Positions 21,160-32,972 of a stretch of 64,000 bases of DNA are shown piece after piece. Position 1 is the stretch's first letter. Every line of letters starts with the position of its first letter. Both the position numbers and the translations under genes were made by a program. This DNA is from Prunella strophiata (lineage: Eukaryota > Chordata > Aves > Passeriformes > Prunellidae). The DNA lies in the NCBI GenBank assembly GCA_036583965.1, contig JAZBQD010000034.1, forward strand, positions 8,506,540 through 8,570,539. The letters are read 5' to 3'. The notes under the pieces are model-generated. The model made no database searches, was not told the DNA's origin, and was given only the letters and a program-made list of their open reading frames with translations.

Positions 21160-23881
21160 AAAGTGAAATTCAGAATTTTATCTTTGTCAGACAGTACAGA
21201 GTTAAAGTCTCATACACAGTGGAAGCAGGACATTTCCTACACCTCAGAGAAATGAGTTCTACAGTTTTTGCTATAAGTTACTAAGTTGCTTTAACAATAC
21301 ACAGCTATATTACACAGTTAAAAATACAAGGTGTCCAAAACATTTGGCATAAGATCAGCACAACACATGGAGGCCAGAAACAGAAGAGGGAACACAGTTT
21401 TCTCTCCCAGTAAGCCTGCCAAAAGAATCCAAACCATTCTGCAAGTTACCTGCTACCCACCTCCCCTGCAGCAGCTGTGGAGCAGAGGTGTGGGCAGGAC
21501 AGGAGTAAACCCAGCCCTGGTGAGGCTCCTGGAGCCTGCTGATGTACAGGATGGCCTGCAGAGCTGCTTGCAAGGGAAGTTCAGGTTTAAAGCAGGAGCC
21601 TCCCCCTTCTCCCTACACTTTGTTCAAGCATTTAGTTCATCCCAAACTGCTGTGTTCACAAGCAAGTCAAAAACAGGAGACCAGGGATAGCTGTGAAAAG
21701 TGCAAGGAGTATCTTACATCCTAACAGTTCATTTGCACTTTGAAAGTGGAAAATGAGAACTCCCTAACTTGATAAGCTAGAGATGGTTAAAGGGCATCAG
21801 TGACACGAGGAGTGAGGCATCAATAACATTCCTTCACCTTTGGGACTCTTCTGTCCTTACTTTGGGCAGCACAAGGACTCCTTTGGAAGGGAGGCCACCT
21901 TGTATTACCCACGTTTCTAAACTGTAGAGACAAAGTGACTCTAGTGCTCCAGGCAGTCCAGTGATCTGCAAACTTAAACAAAGAGTCCCTCAGCAGACCC
22001 CTCCTCTCCCCTCCAACTGCAGCTCCTGCTGAAGATCTCCCATTGGTATTTACATTTGGCTCAACCAAAAGATGTAAAGTGCACAGCTCGCCCTCCTCTC
22101 CCCTCTCATAAAACATCCATCACAAGAGCTGACACAGAACAAATCTCCCTCCACACTGCTGCTGCTGTGGAAGTGTTTTGTTCAGTCTCCCTGTGGGCCA
22201 TGTCCTGCTTCATCCTCCCTGTGCCATCATGACCCACATGAAAATTCCCATTTACTGTAGATTATTTCAGCTCTTGTGTTCAAAGCCTCTCTGAACCCAG
22301 CTTGCACTTTAGACTCACTTGAAATGCTGGGCTTGACATGTTCTGGTCAATTCTTGCACCCTGGGGTATCTAGTGGTTTACAGCCACATTTCTAAGGAAA
22401 ACTGGGACACCAGAATACTGGAGAGAAGTGGTACAAAGCTCTGCTTTTCTCAGGCTGAGCATCTAAAGTGCCTGGCAAAAGAAACATTACTATTTACTGC
22501 AATCGTTTACTTCAGGTTGATATACAGTAATCTTTCAGATTATGAAATTTTGAAAACTGCATTCTAACAGAGCCTCCTTGGATGTGTTTGCACTTTTCAG
22601 CCATCAGGCTGCTACTGACTCGAGTCTTTGCATGCTTCCAACTCCCCTGAGTTGAGCTCAAGCCAATAACTACCAGCAATGATTTCTTCTTCTTCCCTTG
22701 AAGTGAGCAGAGGGTCAGCATACAGGATGAAATTAACCCCAGAAGAGATGTTTCTGCATTATTTGGATTGCATACTAATGGCTTTGGATCTATTCAGAAC
22801 TCTAATTAAGTTAATGGAACTCTGCAATGAGAATTGAGCTAGGCTATGGAATTGCATTAGGCTATATAATGGCTGGAGACCTTCAGAGACAATTCCTCTG
22901 CCCCAGGGTGAATGTCACCTATGCAGGCTTGTAAGAAATTTGCTTCCACTATTACAAATAGAAGATGACATCTGGTCATCTTCCATGCCCCCAAGGCTTG
23001 TGCTCCATGGTTCAAAGCTAGACAGAATTTAAGGCCCATCTGTGAAAAGCAAAATGCAAAAAAAAATATCTTATCATACCAGCCAAAGCGATTTGGGTCT
23101 TACACCTTTCCAACAAGTCCCATCTAAAAGTGCTGAGAAAATGTCCCACCTCATGGCTTCACAAGTGTGAGGTTCAAACACATTTAATTTGACATTTAAA
23201 ATAAAAGGTTGGAAAGTCTTTTTTCTTTTCTTTTTTTTTTTTTTTTACTTGGCATGCAGCATAAGGAATCGAACACACAGCACGGTATCGTACACAAGGA
23301 CAATTGCATTGTTGCGTTTTCTGGTTATTAGACACTAAATGCTTTTCAAGAATCACAGGCACCCTGAACATGGATATTGCTACTGAATTGACGTGTGGTT
23401 TCAGTTCATAGCACGGGGAGTCAGCAAGTGGCTGACCCTTCCAACAAGACCATCAGCTTTCTGTTGCTCAAGGTGTTTTGCTCTAGCTAAGTTGAGAACA
23501 AGGTAATAAGGCATTTGCAAGGGGTTTATAAGGCCATGGGGTCTGACAGCCAAAGATTCTTCTGTTTCTTTGGTGTCTTGCCTCCAAGCTTTCCACCTTA
23601 TAAACAACTGCTAATGGCTGGTAAACATCTCTTCATCATCACACTTCATTAAGATTTTTTTTTTTTTTTTTCAAAAAAGTATAATTGCTTTAGAAGTGAA
23701 ACCAACAAGGATCACATTTAACATCAATTGACTATTTCAGGAAAAAAAGAAAAGAAAAGTTTCCTGGATACCACCTCGGCGCAAAAGCATTCCAGTGAAT
23801 ACACCTGAACAGATGGAACCTGCCACCATATTTCCTTGAAAAGAATCATTTTGCTGCTGGCTACTAAAACACCCCAACAGA

Positions 23882-23887
23882 TTTATT
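23882..23887 (-). promoter_or_regulatory. SAP30L: Candidate poly(A) signal for SAP30L
   Basis: AATAAA on the - strand is followed within 10-20 bases by a GT-rich element (TGTTGGGGTGTTTTAG), a good hexamer plus downstream-element pair. Use of it would give a 3'UTR of about 2.7 kb that contains the CR1 element. Confidence 0.35.
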
Positions 23888-23970
23888 TACTCTTAAAAAT
23901 AAAACAAAATAAAATACAACCACAAAAAAAAGTAAATCCCAAACAAACTACATTTTTTACAGTTTTGGTC

Positions 23971-24527
23971 TAGAATCACAGAATCACAGAATCAATTAGG
24001 TTGGAAAAGACCTCTGAGATCATCGAGTCCAACCTATGACCAAACACCACCGTGTCCATCAGACCATGGCACCAAGTGCCAGTCTTTCCTTAACACCTCC
24101 AGGGACAGTGACTCCACCACCTCCCTGGGCAGCCCATTCCCATATTTAATCACCCTTTCTGTGAAGAAATTCCTCCAAATGTCCAACCTCAACTTTCCTG
24201 GTGCAGCTTGAGGCAATTTCCCCTTGTCCTGTCCCTGGTTGCCTGGGAGAAGAGGCCAGTCCCCACCTGGCTCCACCCTCCTGTCAGGGAGTTGCAGAGA
24301 ATGAGAAGGTGTCCCCTGAACCTCCTCTTCTCCAGGCTGAGCAACCCCAGCTGCCTCAGCTATTCCTCACTCACAGGACCTGTGCTCCAGATCCTTCACC
24401 AGCTTTGTCTGCCTTCTCTGGACCTGCTCCAGCACCTCAATGTCCTTCCTGAATTGAGGGGACCAGAACTGAACACAGCACTCGAGGTGTGGCCTCACCA
24501 GTGCCCACTGGAGGGGAAGAATCACTG
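23971..24527 (-). mobile_element. CR1 LINE, 5'-truncated, 3' end
   Basis: Read on the - strand, the element ends with TCTTTTCCAACCTAATTG and about 2.5 copies of an ATTCTGTG repeat, the hallmark 3' end of avian CR1 non-LTR retrotransposons. Upstream, on the same strand, the block beginning near 24527 (GTGATTCTTCCCCTCC...) matches the familiar CR1 3' region. An 80-codon frame at 24034-24276 keeps the reverse-transcriptase ORF C-terminal signature (FFTERVIK..N.LPREVVESLSLEV) but is frame-damaged. Only about 560 bp of a multi-kilobase element remain. It is inactive and probably transcribed passively in the SAP30L 3'UTR. Confidence 0.93.
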
Positions 24528-26604
24528 AGGCATAACCCTCTCAACTCAGAAACTCATTTTCCCTTGGTAACATCCTCTGATTACACGAGCACTTTGAAGG
24601 TTAACATGCAGTCAGAGAGTGTACCCTTCTAACCATCTGTCCTGAATGAGAGAAGCCAGATCATGTTGACTGATGTGGGAACTACTCCACCCTTTCAATA
24701 AGGAAAGGACCAGCACAAATAGGAAATTTTTAAACATTCATGAAATACTGACACAAGACATTCTCTCCTCATTCCTTGAACCTCTCTCTTGTATGATGTT
24801 CTAAAAATCCATACAGAATTGAACAAGGAAATGCTGAAATAATCACACTTCCCAGATGTCACAAATGGGACATGTACCATAACAGAGTATTTCTGCCTAT
24901 GACACAGGACTTAAGACATGTTGAAGTTTGTTGAACATGTTTTTGGAGTATTAGCAAACAATTCAGAGTGATGTGAACAACTTGCTTTAAACTGTGACTT
25001 CAATTTTAAAGAGACCCTGGGAGAGCTTTAACAAGAGCTTCACTAAGTGAACCCTTCATGCTTTACAAAACACAATGCAGTACTAAGCTGGGACCATGAC
25101 CAGTGTAGTTTAGCTCTTAAACAAAGCTTCATCCAGTTTTGAAATAATAAAACCTGCCATTTACAAAATGCTAGCTGAAGTTTTCTACTGTTCATTCCGT
25201 TGCTTAAGGCTTGTTAAGAATATCCTCTCAATGTGGAGTCTTGGCATCTTGTACCAGAATGGAGACACTGGTCAGGACAGCAAAGAAACAGAATGGTGCT
25301 TTAAACCATGAGATCCCCTGAAGAGAATTTGAGGTCACTGGAGAACAGTCAGTCACGACCAACACTTTTAAAATCTCATTTTGCCAAAATAATCACTGTA
25401 TTATCTGTAAGGACACCTCGGCTTTAAATAAAATCAGGGTGATCTCCTCCTACAGTGCCCTGTCAGGGAGCACCAGTGTGCCACCCTCACTCACACAGCT
25501 CTCATGAAAGCACATGTAATGTTCATGAAAGGCAAATGCTTTGATGCTTCTTGCCCATTGCAAAGGGAGATGAAATGTATCATGAAATGCTCCAGTCAGA
25601 TCACTGCCCTGGTTATGGTGCCTCACCCATAAATCTGCTTTATACTATACAGAGCCCCTGAATGCACACAGCACTTTTGTGACACCTGCTAAAGCTTCAG
25701 TATAAAATGCACATCACTTGTGAGCGATACTGACCTGACACAGAAATTAAGAGACTGATGTCTCAAGCCATTGTTTCACCTACCATCACTGAAATATGCA
25801 TAAATCAATTAAATAAGCACTTCTACCAACATGATCAGACACAGCAAATAGGTTGTGTTTGCCTTAATACCACATTCAGAGAAATGCAGAAATTTTTAAA
25901 TGCTTACAGAAAATTCAATTAGTGAGTTCTTAAAAGAAATTAGAAAAGAGACTGCAGAGAGTTGGTTGGCATCTGTGTCGGATGGGGTCAGGAGGAAAAA
26001 AAATGGCAAAAAAACCCCATCAATTTCAGACTGGTCAAGTAGCGTTCACTGGAGTAGATCTGGTGAGCTGGAGCATTTGTAGAAGTTTGGGACTTGAAGC
26101 ACTGACTCAAGGCAAGACAGCGCATGTGTAGGTGAGCAGAAAGCTTCAGACAAACTTCTGACCCATGCACCTTGATAATGAATTTTATCTCTGCTGCTCT
26201 TCCAGTCCTGTACCAAGACAAACTGCATGGTGGTTTGTGATGCAGCCTGAATTCAGTGAAAAAAATTCCATCTGGCATTTGAATTGCACTGAGATGTAGA
26301 TTTCCAGAAATGGTTTAAAACACCAAGTTGACAAACTCCACGGTTCTACAGATTTATTTGGTTTCCCCATTATCCTCATTTCTTTATTCCAACATGACTT
26401 TGAAATGAGGGGAAGAAGTCTTCGGAAACATGCTGGGCACATGTTTTCAAATACTCCTCATAAGAATGTCTATATTTTTTTCTGTCATCCAGATACTGCA
26501 TTTAAAAAAAATTTTACAATATACTTTAACAGTTTTTATAAACCTAAAATGCACAATACCACATGTTCCTTCAAGGTCTCTCTTATTCCAAGCCTTGCTA
26601 ATCT

Positions 26605-26733
26605 TCAATCCAGTTGCTTGCTGCCTTCTGATTTCTGGTCCAGCCTGCTCTTGTTGTTCTTCACCATGTAGATGAAATATGCAAGTGTCTCCTTCTCATT
26701 CACTGGAATATTCCTGAAATGACGACTGACAGT
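26605..26733 (-). CDS. SAP30L: SAP30L coding exon 4 (last)
   Basis: It encodes residues 137-178 ([15 protein letters not shown]...SKQLD), then TGA. The acceptor ends CCACTAG. The frame has no long upstream extension, so the exon is easy to miss by ORF scanning, but it matches the conserved SAP30L C-terminus closely. Confidence 0.95.
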   Translation of the reverse strand, partial: TVSRHFRNIPVNEKETLAYFIYMVKNNKSRLDQKSEGSKQLD

Positions 26734-29700
26734 CTAGTGGAACAACAGGTAAAGAGACAGAAATGCTGGAATTAAAAACTAGAAATAATCAGAACAGGGT
26801 TTCTCTTCACTTTCCAAAAACGATTTTATGGCCACTGAGCACATTATCCTTTGAGTGAAACATGCACCAATTCCAACTGTCAGTCCTCATTTACCTCCCT
26901 CTCTCTTTACAGCTGGAATGTGTGTATGAACACAGCAGAGCCTTGCTATGTCAGCAGGATTTGCAGCCAACCTACAAGAGGAATTTGGAAGCCAGAATGT
27001 CCTCCTGCCAAAGCAGCACAGCTTCTCCTCAGTGACATTTTGTGCTGAGATTATTTGGCGAGCGAGTTTTCCCTGCACCTCTGTGTTTTGAAGGAGAGTG
27101 TCAGAAACACTGCAGCACTTTTGATGTGTGAACCAGGGTGTAGCAAAGTTTTATCCAAAATTATTTCCTCTGGACTATACAGGAACATCAGGGAATTTGC
27201 AACAGGAGGGTTAGGGTTTGGTTAGGGCTACCCCTCTCTGACAGTAGCATAAACTGGCTTTTCCTCAGAAAGTGAATGTAGAAAACAGGTTGGAGCTGAA
27301 CAAGATCTGCTTCTCACATAGAAAAAACTCTTTTTTTTTTTTGGTACCCAACACAGCTCTAGAACAGGATTCTGATGCAGGTTGAGCAATAAGTTACCCC
27401 AAGAAGATTTATGGAAGCTTGAGTTTCCCTTACAGTGGGATAGCATGAGGAGTGAAAGAGCCTCAGGCAGCAGTGATTCAAGCATGGGAGCTGGATGAGG
27501 TTCCAGCATAGAGTCAAAGCTGCTCAGGCTTCACAGGAAATCTGGGAACTATGTGACAGCTGTAAGTTAGGCTCCCTTTATTCTCTGCCTGCACAGTAAT
27601 TGATCTTTTCTTTCCTCTTGGGTACATTCATGGTAAATTCCTTAAGCAGGCAGTCCTTCATGGCAGGAGGCAGCTGACAGACATGGATTGGTTAGTTAAA
27701 ATATGACAAATCAGGACTGCTAATGAGGAACAACCCCATCCTACTTTGTTCAACTTACTCCTACATGCCCTACACTGCACATTCTCTATATTCTATATAT
27801 TCACTCCCTGTTTGACTTTGAAAGAGAGGAAGACAGTGTCTTGCTGACTTTTTTGGTCTGTCAGGCTTTTGTTCTCTAAAGCAAAAGTAAAAGCAAACCA
27901 GACAGTTTTAGGCAGGCAGTTGTGAAAGCCACAACTTACAAAATCAACCGCAGTACTAAGCAGTAACTACTGCAGTTTTTTCAAGTTTAGAGAAGATTTT
28001 TTCCACAGCATGGCTTCAGATCAAGTCAGAAAAGAGAGCAGAGCAGAAGCACAGCAAGCACAACTTGCCCAAATATGAGAGAGCTACAGAGCTCTTTCTG
28101 AACAAATAGTCCATATGGTGAGAAAGCAGCAGAGGCCCTTAAGAAAAAAGCCTTTTATAACCCAGAACTGTCAGGACAAGGGAGGAAAATGAAGAATTTG
28201 AATCCATGGACAGTGATGCTGCCTTTAATAATAAGCAATTCCAACAAGTTCAAGTGCCTGTGAAGAAAGTAAAACTAACAGGAGCACTTAGGGAGACGAT
28301 TAGTGGGTTAAGTCTGAGTTTCAGCTGAGAAGCCATCCCCAGATCAACATCCAAAAACTGGGTCCTGTTTCTGTTCCCTAAAAGGCACCAACTGGGACTA
28401 TGAAAAAGATGGGAAAGGAAGCAGAGAGAAGCAAGTTACTAAAACAGACTGTCAACAGCCAGTGTCTGTGCCTTCCAAGCCTGTCCCAGGTGCAAGCAAG
28501 CAGGCAGCTTTCTGCTGGCATCATTCCCTGAAACCTTTCAGTGGGCACTTGGTCCGTACCAGTGAGTCACACAGGTGTGAGTGCCCACAAAATGTGCCCT
28601 TGAACTGAGGAGATAAAAAGTTTTCTTGCAACAGAGATAACACCACTGCTGTCCTCACTTACTTCTGCAAGCTGAGCCTTGTTGAGTCCAGGCCTAGTCT
28701 GCAACTTATAATGTCTCTTGTAACGTCGCAGGGTGTTCACTTGGAGCTGGAACAAGTCAACCTGAAAGTGTTGAAGAGAAGAGGGCATGAGCACTACCTT
28801 TAGCTTCCATGAGTGGTTATTTTATCTAAAAATATCTAAAAATAACTACCTCTTCCTCAACAGGACTTCTCCTTGCTTGCATTCAGAACCTCACTGGCTT
28901 GTCTTACTGACAAACCTAAGTATATTTTGTATTTGTTAATGCTAAAGGACCAAAATAGCCTCAGGGAAATAGAAATTTTTGTTCTGGTTCACATGCTGTC
29001 AACAGAATTGCTGGCCAATTTCTGCTCTCAATTACACCTCTGCAACCTCCAAGCAAAGGGGAACCTTTTGTTCCCACAAGGTTTCAAAAGCTCACACATG
29101 AAATAACAATTTAGCAGGCACTGAACAAACGGCTTGTGACATAAAACAGAGTACAGAGATGAAATGAAATTCAAATACTTAAATAGGAAGTGCACAGTTT
29201 AGAAGCAAAGGGGGTGGTGGTGAGGTTATAGCAGGGAAGATGAAGATCATGTGGGAAATGCCAAGTTTCAAAGACAAAAGGAATCTCTGCTGAAAAGTGA
29301 GAGGGAAATGACATTAAAATGACACAGTGCAGAGTTCCCTGTTCAGCTGGGTGACGTGCATCCGTCAGGTTTCAGTTACCAAATACTGTGTGCTCTATAG
29401 CACCAACATTTTTAGATGCCAACTGGGTCTTCTGCAATCACCCTGGCAACTACTGCAAAGCTTGAACAGGAAAGTTTTGATGGAGAAGCTTGTAGAATGG
29501 AAACATGAACAGTGATAACAAAAGGTCAGGTTATCTTTAAAAAAAACCCTATACCAAAAACTTGCTACTCTTTCAACACCTCCACAGAGGAGGTGTGCAC
29601 CAGCTTTGCACCAAGACACAGCTTTGCTGGCAAAATGACTCTTGGTGACTTTTTTTTTTTTTTTCTTTCAGAAATAAACAGCTTTTTGCCAATAGGGTTG

Positions 29701-32482
29701 GCATTTCCAGCAGAGGGCTCTGCTGACTGTGGCCATGCTCTGCTTCTCTGAATATCACCTCTGCACAACTTTTGCCATGTCAACAGTACCAGAAACATCC
29801 CTGAAGCAAGTGCAGCACGCAGTGGCACAGAGGAAGGATTATTCTAGAGTTCTCTATAACAGAAAACTTCCCCCAGGCCTATCTCCTGAAAATAAAAATG
29901 TGTCACAAACTATTTAAAGGTAGTTTTAAATAGTGCTAAAAGATACCACACATGCAAATATCTGGAGCAGCTCAATATCCCTGGGTATCAAATACCCAAT
30001 CAAAGAGAATGACCTTTTGAATTCTGTAATGTATTTGCAAAATGATGCATGCTAAGTAACAAGGAATTATGCTGGGGTATCAGACACCACCAAAAAATAA
30101 CTTATTTTTAGCCTTAAAAAATACCATAATATACAATTTTAACTATACATACATGAAGCTGTGGAGTTACCTTATCACACCTCTTTTTACAGAAAACTTT
30201 ACATGACAAAGAACTCATAGGGGAATGAAGAAAATTAGGACACCACACATTAGAAAAAACTCCTCCTGGAAAGTGAGAGTAACTCCACAGCAGCTTCAAT
30301 AGCCTTGCAATTTAAAATATAAATATTTTCTGATATATGACAACATCCAAGTGAAACTTCAACATGCTAAGAAGGGGTGAAGCAGCCCACGAACCTCCGG
30401 GACATCCGTGTCGTGCTCAGGAGAGTCACCTCCATCATCGCTCGTCTTCCTCTTCCTTTTGTTCCGGACACTTTGAATGAAGTTCTTGTGAAAATCACAA
30501 ATGTACAGATGTCTCACCTGAGAACCAGAAGTGGGGGAAAAGCAATCATAAAAGATACTGTGGAACAGCATCCAACAGCAGCCACTTTGACATCAGAGTC
30601 AGGTGCATCCCTCAAGACCAGGCGTGACCGACTGACATCAAGGAATTTCTAATCTTAAATCCCAGCCCTGGTATCACACTCTTTATTCAGAGATATCTCT
30701 GAGTTATCTCCAGAGATAACTCACCTTACAAAGACTAAAGGCAAAGAAAACAAAGAACTCAAGCTCCAGCTGAACTGAACCTCTGCAGATAATATATTTC
30801 TTTTTTATGGCTGCAATCATATGTCAGGAAAAAAAATGGGTGCTTGTCTGGAGGAAGTGCATTTATTTCAGGACTTACTAGCAGGTAAATACCAAAAAAT
30901 GTATTATTCTATTTCATTCTTGTGAACTTTCTGGCTTGAATAGTAGAGAGGATTATTAAGGCAAGTTTTTCAAAACCTTGACAAATAAAACTTGGGCTGA
31001 TCACCTCAATTAAAACAAACAGATCAAATGCAGAATAGCGTCCTTCCTATTGCTTGTTCAGCAATGGAACCTCCCTTTTAACAAATATAATCTCACTACA
31101 GTTAGCAAAACAAAGGACTTTAAGTGATCAAAATTATTTGGTGTCTATAAGGCAAAATATCTTCAGATAACACAGACACCCTACATCCAAAATCACTCCA
31201 TGCAGCCTGCTTTGCACTTTCCCTTTGTTCTGACTGCATCAGTCTGCTTTCCCCTTTTTGTTTCTAATGCCTGGCATCTGTCAACAAAGACTCAGTTCTA
31301 AAATGCAAGAAATTACTACGCCACTAGACAAATCTGCTGAGAACTACAACTGGGAGAAATGCTCTATTTTTTAAGAATACGTTTCAAACTGAGTCACTTT
31401 TCCCGTGACACGATGCATTTGGGCTGTGCAGAAGGGACCCAACCAACTGGGGGAGCTGCCAAACACACTGACTCAAAACTTCACCTCGTTTTTTTTTTTT
31501 TTTTTTTTTTTGCTTTTGCTTTGTTTTCAGTGGTTTTGATCTTTACAGATCAGGCGAAAAAAAAAGCGTGCAGAGCTGAATTCCGCTAACGAAGTCACTT
31601 CTGAGAAATTCCTTCTGTGATCTGCTCTGCTCTGCCTGTTTCTCTGCTGGGCAAATAACCCGTTTGTATCTCGAGCTGACAGCTGTCAATGTCATTAGGC
31701 AGCAAACCGGGCTGTTCTGCGTGCGAATAAGCCCTGCTGAAGAGGCAGCACATCTCACTGCCAGCTCGGTCCTTAACCTGCTTCACCACAACACCAATTC
31801 TTACCAATTAAAGAAGTAACGTCAGTGCCGCCTGGCTGAAGCAGCAACCACAGCGCTGTTTTCACCTGACAGCACCAGCCTTTCCAACCCGAGACCGCAG
31901 TGGGAACAGCACTCCTGCCTCCGAAGCGCTGACAGCTCGCTCCTTTGCTTCCCTGCCTCCCAAACGCGGGGCTTAGCGCTTTAGCTACATTATGCTTCAG
32001 CAGGCGGGCAGTGCCACAGGGAAAAGCCGGCTCTGCACCCGGGGAGCAGCCGGGTCCACCCAGGCACGTCCTTCCCTTTCGCTGTAACGCCGAGGATGGA
32101 GAAACGCGGTGCGGAGGCAGCGAGTGTGCCGCACACAGCCCCGCAGGGACAGCGCCGACCCGCCCGGGAGCTCAACTCGCCGGGCGGATCCGCATCTCCC
32201 CCGAGGCACCGCAGTGCGGTGGCGGCTGGGGCCGGCCCGGCCGCCCCTCCGGGGGGCTCGGCAGCGCCCGGCAGCCGCGGCCGAGGCCGTACTCACACTT
32301 TTGTCGATGTCCAGCTTCAGCTTCTTCTGCGAGATGCTCTTCTGGATCCTCTTGCTGAAGGACGCGTTGCCGGCGGGGCGCACGCAGCGGTCCCCGTCGT
32401 CGATGAGGCAGCAGCTCTGGCCGTAAAAGGGGGCGGCGGGCGGCCCATCCCGGCTGTCCTCCTCGGTGCTGAACCCATTCAT
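26605..32482 (-). CDS. SAP30L: SAP30L, Sin3-HDAC co-repressor subunit (4 exons, 178 aa)
   Basis: The coding exons, 5' to 3' on the - strand, are 32482-32297, 30517-30395, 28761-28663 and 26733-26605 (62, 41, 33 and 42 codons plus stop, all phase 0). SAP30L is the paralogue of SAP30. It bridges Sin3 and histone deacetylases in nuclei and nucleoli, and it binds DNA and phosphoinositides (established knowledge). The protein starts [13 protein letters not shown]. The Cys/His zinc module is Cys24, Cys33, Cys69 and His72. A basic NKRKRK segment (81-86) fits the NLS and lipid/DNA-binding region, and RRYKRHYK (115-122) the nucleolar signal. The Sin3-binding fold covers about 105-170 and the protein ends KQLD. 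It is about five residues shorter than my recollection of human SAP30L, because an Ala-rich linker before GQSCC is reduced. All four exons are intact. Confidence 0.96.
26734..28662 (-). other. SAP30L: SAP30L intron 3
   Basis: 1929 bp of AT-rich unique sequence contain a short telomere-like patch (27208-27227) and a T tract near 27328. No gene is seen. Confidence 0.85.
28663..28761 (-). CDS. SAP30L: SAP30L coding exon 3
   Basis: It encodes residues 104-136 (VDLFQLQVN...KAQLAE). The acceptor is CTTTCAG and the donor is a perfect GTAAGT. Confidence 0.95.
28762..30394 (-). other. SAP30L: SAP30L intron 2
   Basis: 1633 bp of unique sequence with a T tract near 29650. No gene and no clear repeat is seen. 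Confidence 0.85.
30395..30517 (-). CDS. SAP30L: SAP30L coding exon 2
   Basis: It encodes residues 63-103 ([10 protein letters not shown]...TDVPE), with the last zinc ligands and the basic NKRKRK segment. The acceptor is TTCTCAG. The donor is GAG|GTTCGT, a weak match to consensus with T at +3 and C at +4. Confidence 0.94.
30518..32296 (-). other. SAP30L: SAP30L intron 1
   Basis: 1779 bp, including a tight cluster of palindromic GATA motifs at 30689-30722 and a T tract at 31489-31512. The exon-proximal end lies in the CpG island. Confidence 0.85.
32297..32482 (-). CDS. SAP30L: SAP30L coding exon 1
   Basis: It encodes residues 1-62, from the ATG (G at -3) to ...LDIDKS, followed by the strong donor GTGAGT. 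It holds the first two zinc ligands and lies within the CpG island. Confidence 0.95.
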
Positions 32483-32939
32483 CGCCCACCTGCCCGCCCC
32501 TCACCCCGCGCGGGGAGCCGACAACCGGGGGACCAACCGGGGGACAAGCCGCCGTCACTACCGCGCCCTCGGGGGGACCCCGCCGCCTCCGCGGGGGCCC
32601 CCCACTAGGGCAGGGGAGGGGAGCCCCCCTCCGCCGCCGCCGCTCGGCGCTGCCCGCGGGGTCGGGCCGGGCCGGGCCCCCCAAGCGCCGCCGCCCGCGG
32701 GGAGCCGGGACCGCGCAGCGCTCGCACACACAAAACCGCCTCCCCGGCCGCGGAAGTCCCGCCCCCGGCCCGCAGGCGCGGCTCTGATTGGGCCGCGCGG
32801 CTAGAGGGGCGGGGCGCCCCGCGCCGCTCCGAGCGCCGATTGGGCGGAGGAGCTGTCCGTCCGCCGCCGCCGCCCGGCCCCCGCAGCCGGAAGGTCGCCG
32901 TGAGGGGCGCGCGGAGGGAGCGGCGGCCCGGCCGCCCGA

Positions 32940-32972
32940 GCGGAGCGGAGCGGAGCGGAGCCGAGCCGAGCC
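32940..32972. repeat. GC-rich pentamer repeat (CGGAG / CCGAG)
   Basis: Four or more CGGAG units are followed by CCGAG variants just upstream of the SAP30L promoter elements. A short tandem repeat in the CpG island. Confidence 0.8.

Larger units (their letters stand above)
23860..26604 (-). other. SAP30L: Probable SAP30L 3'UTR
   Basis: The stretch after the SAP30L stop is AT-rich with no other gene, and it contains a CR1 insertion in the same orientation. The end is uncertain because candidate poly(A) signals occur at 23882 and 21154. Confidence 0.45.

Noticed and set aside
24034..24276. 80-codon frame on the - strand as a possible host gene
   Set aside because: It contains the CR1 reverse-transcriptase C-terminal signature and lies within the CR1 element, so it is transposon residue.
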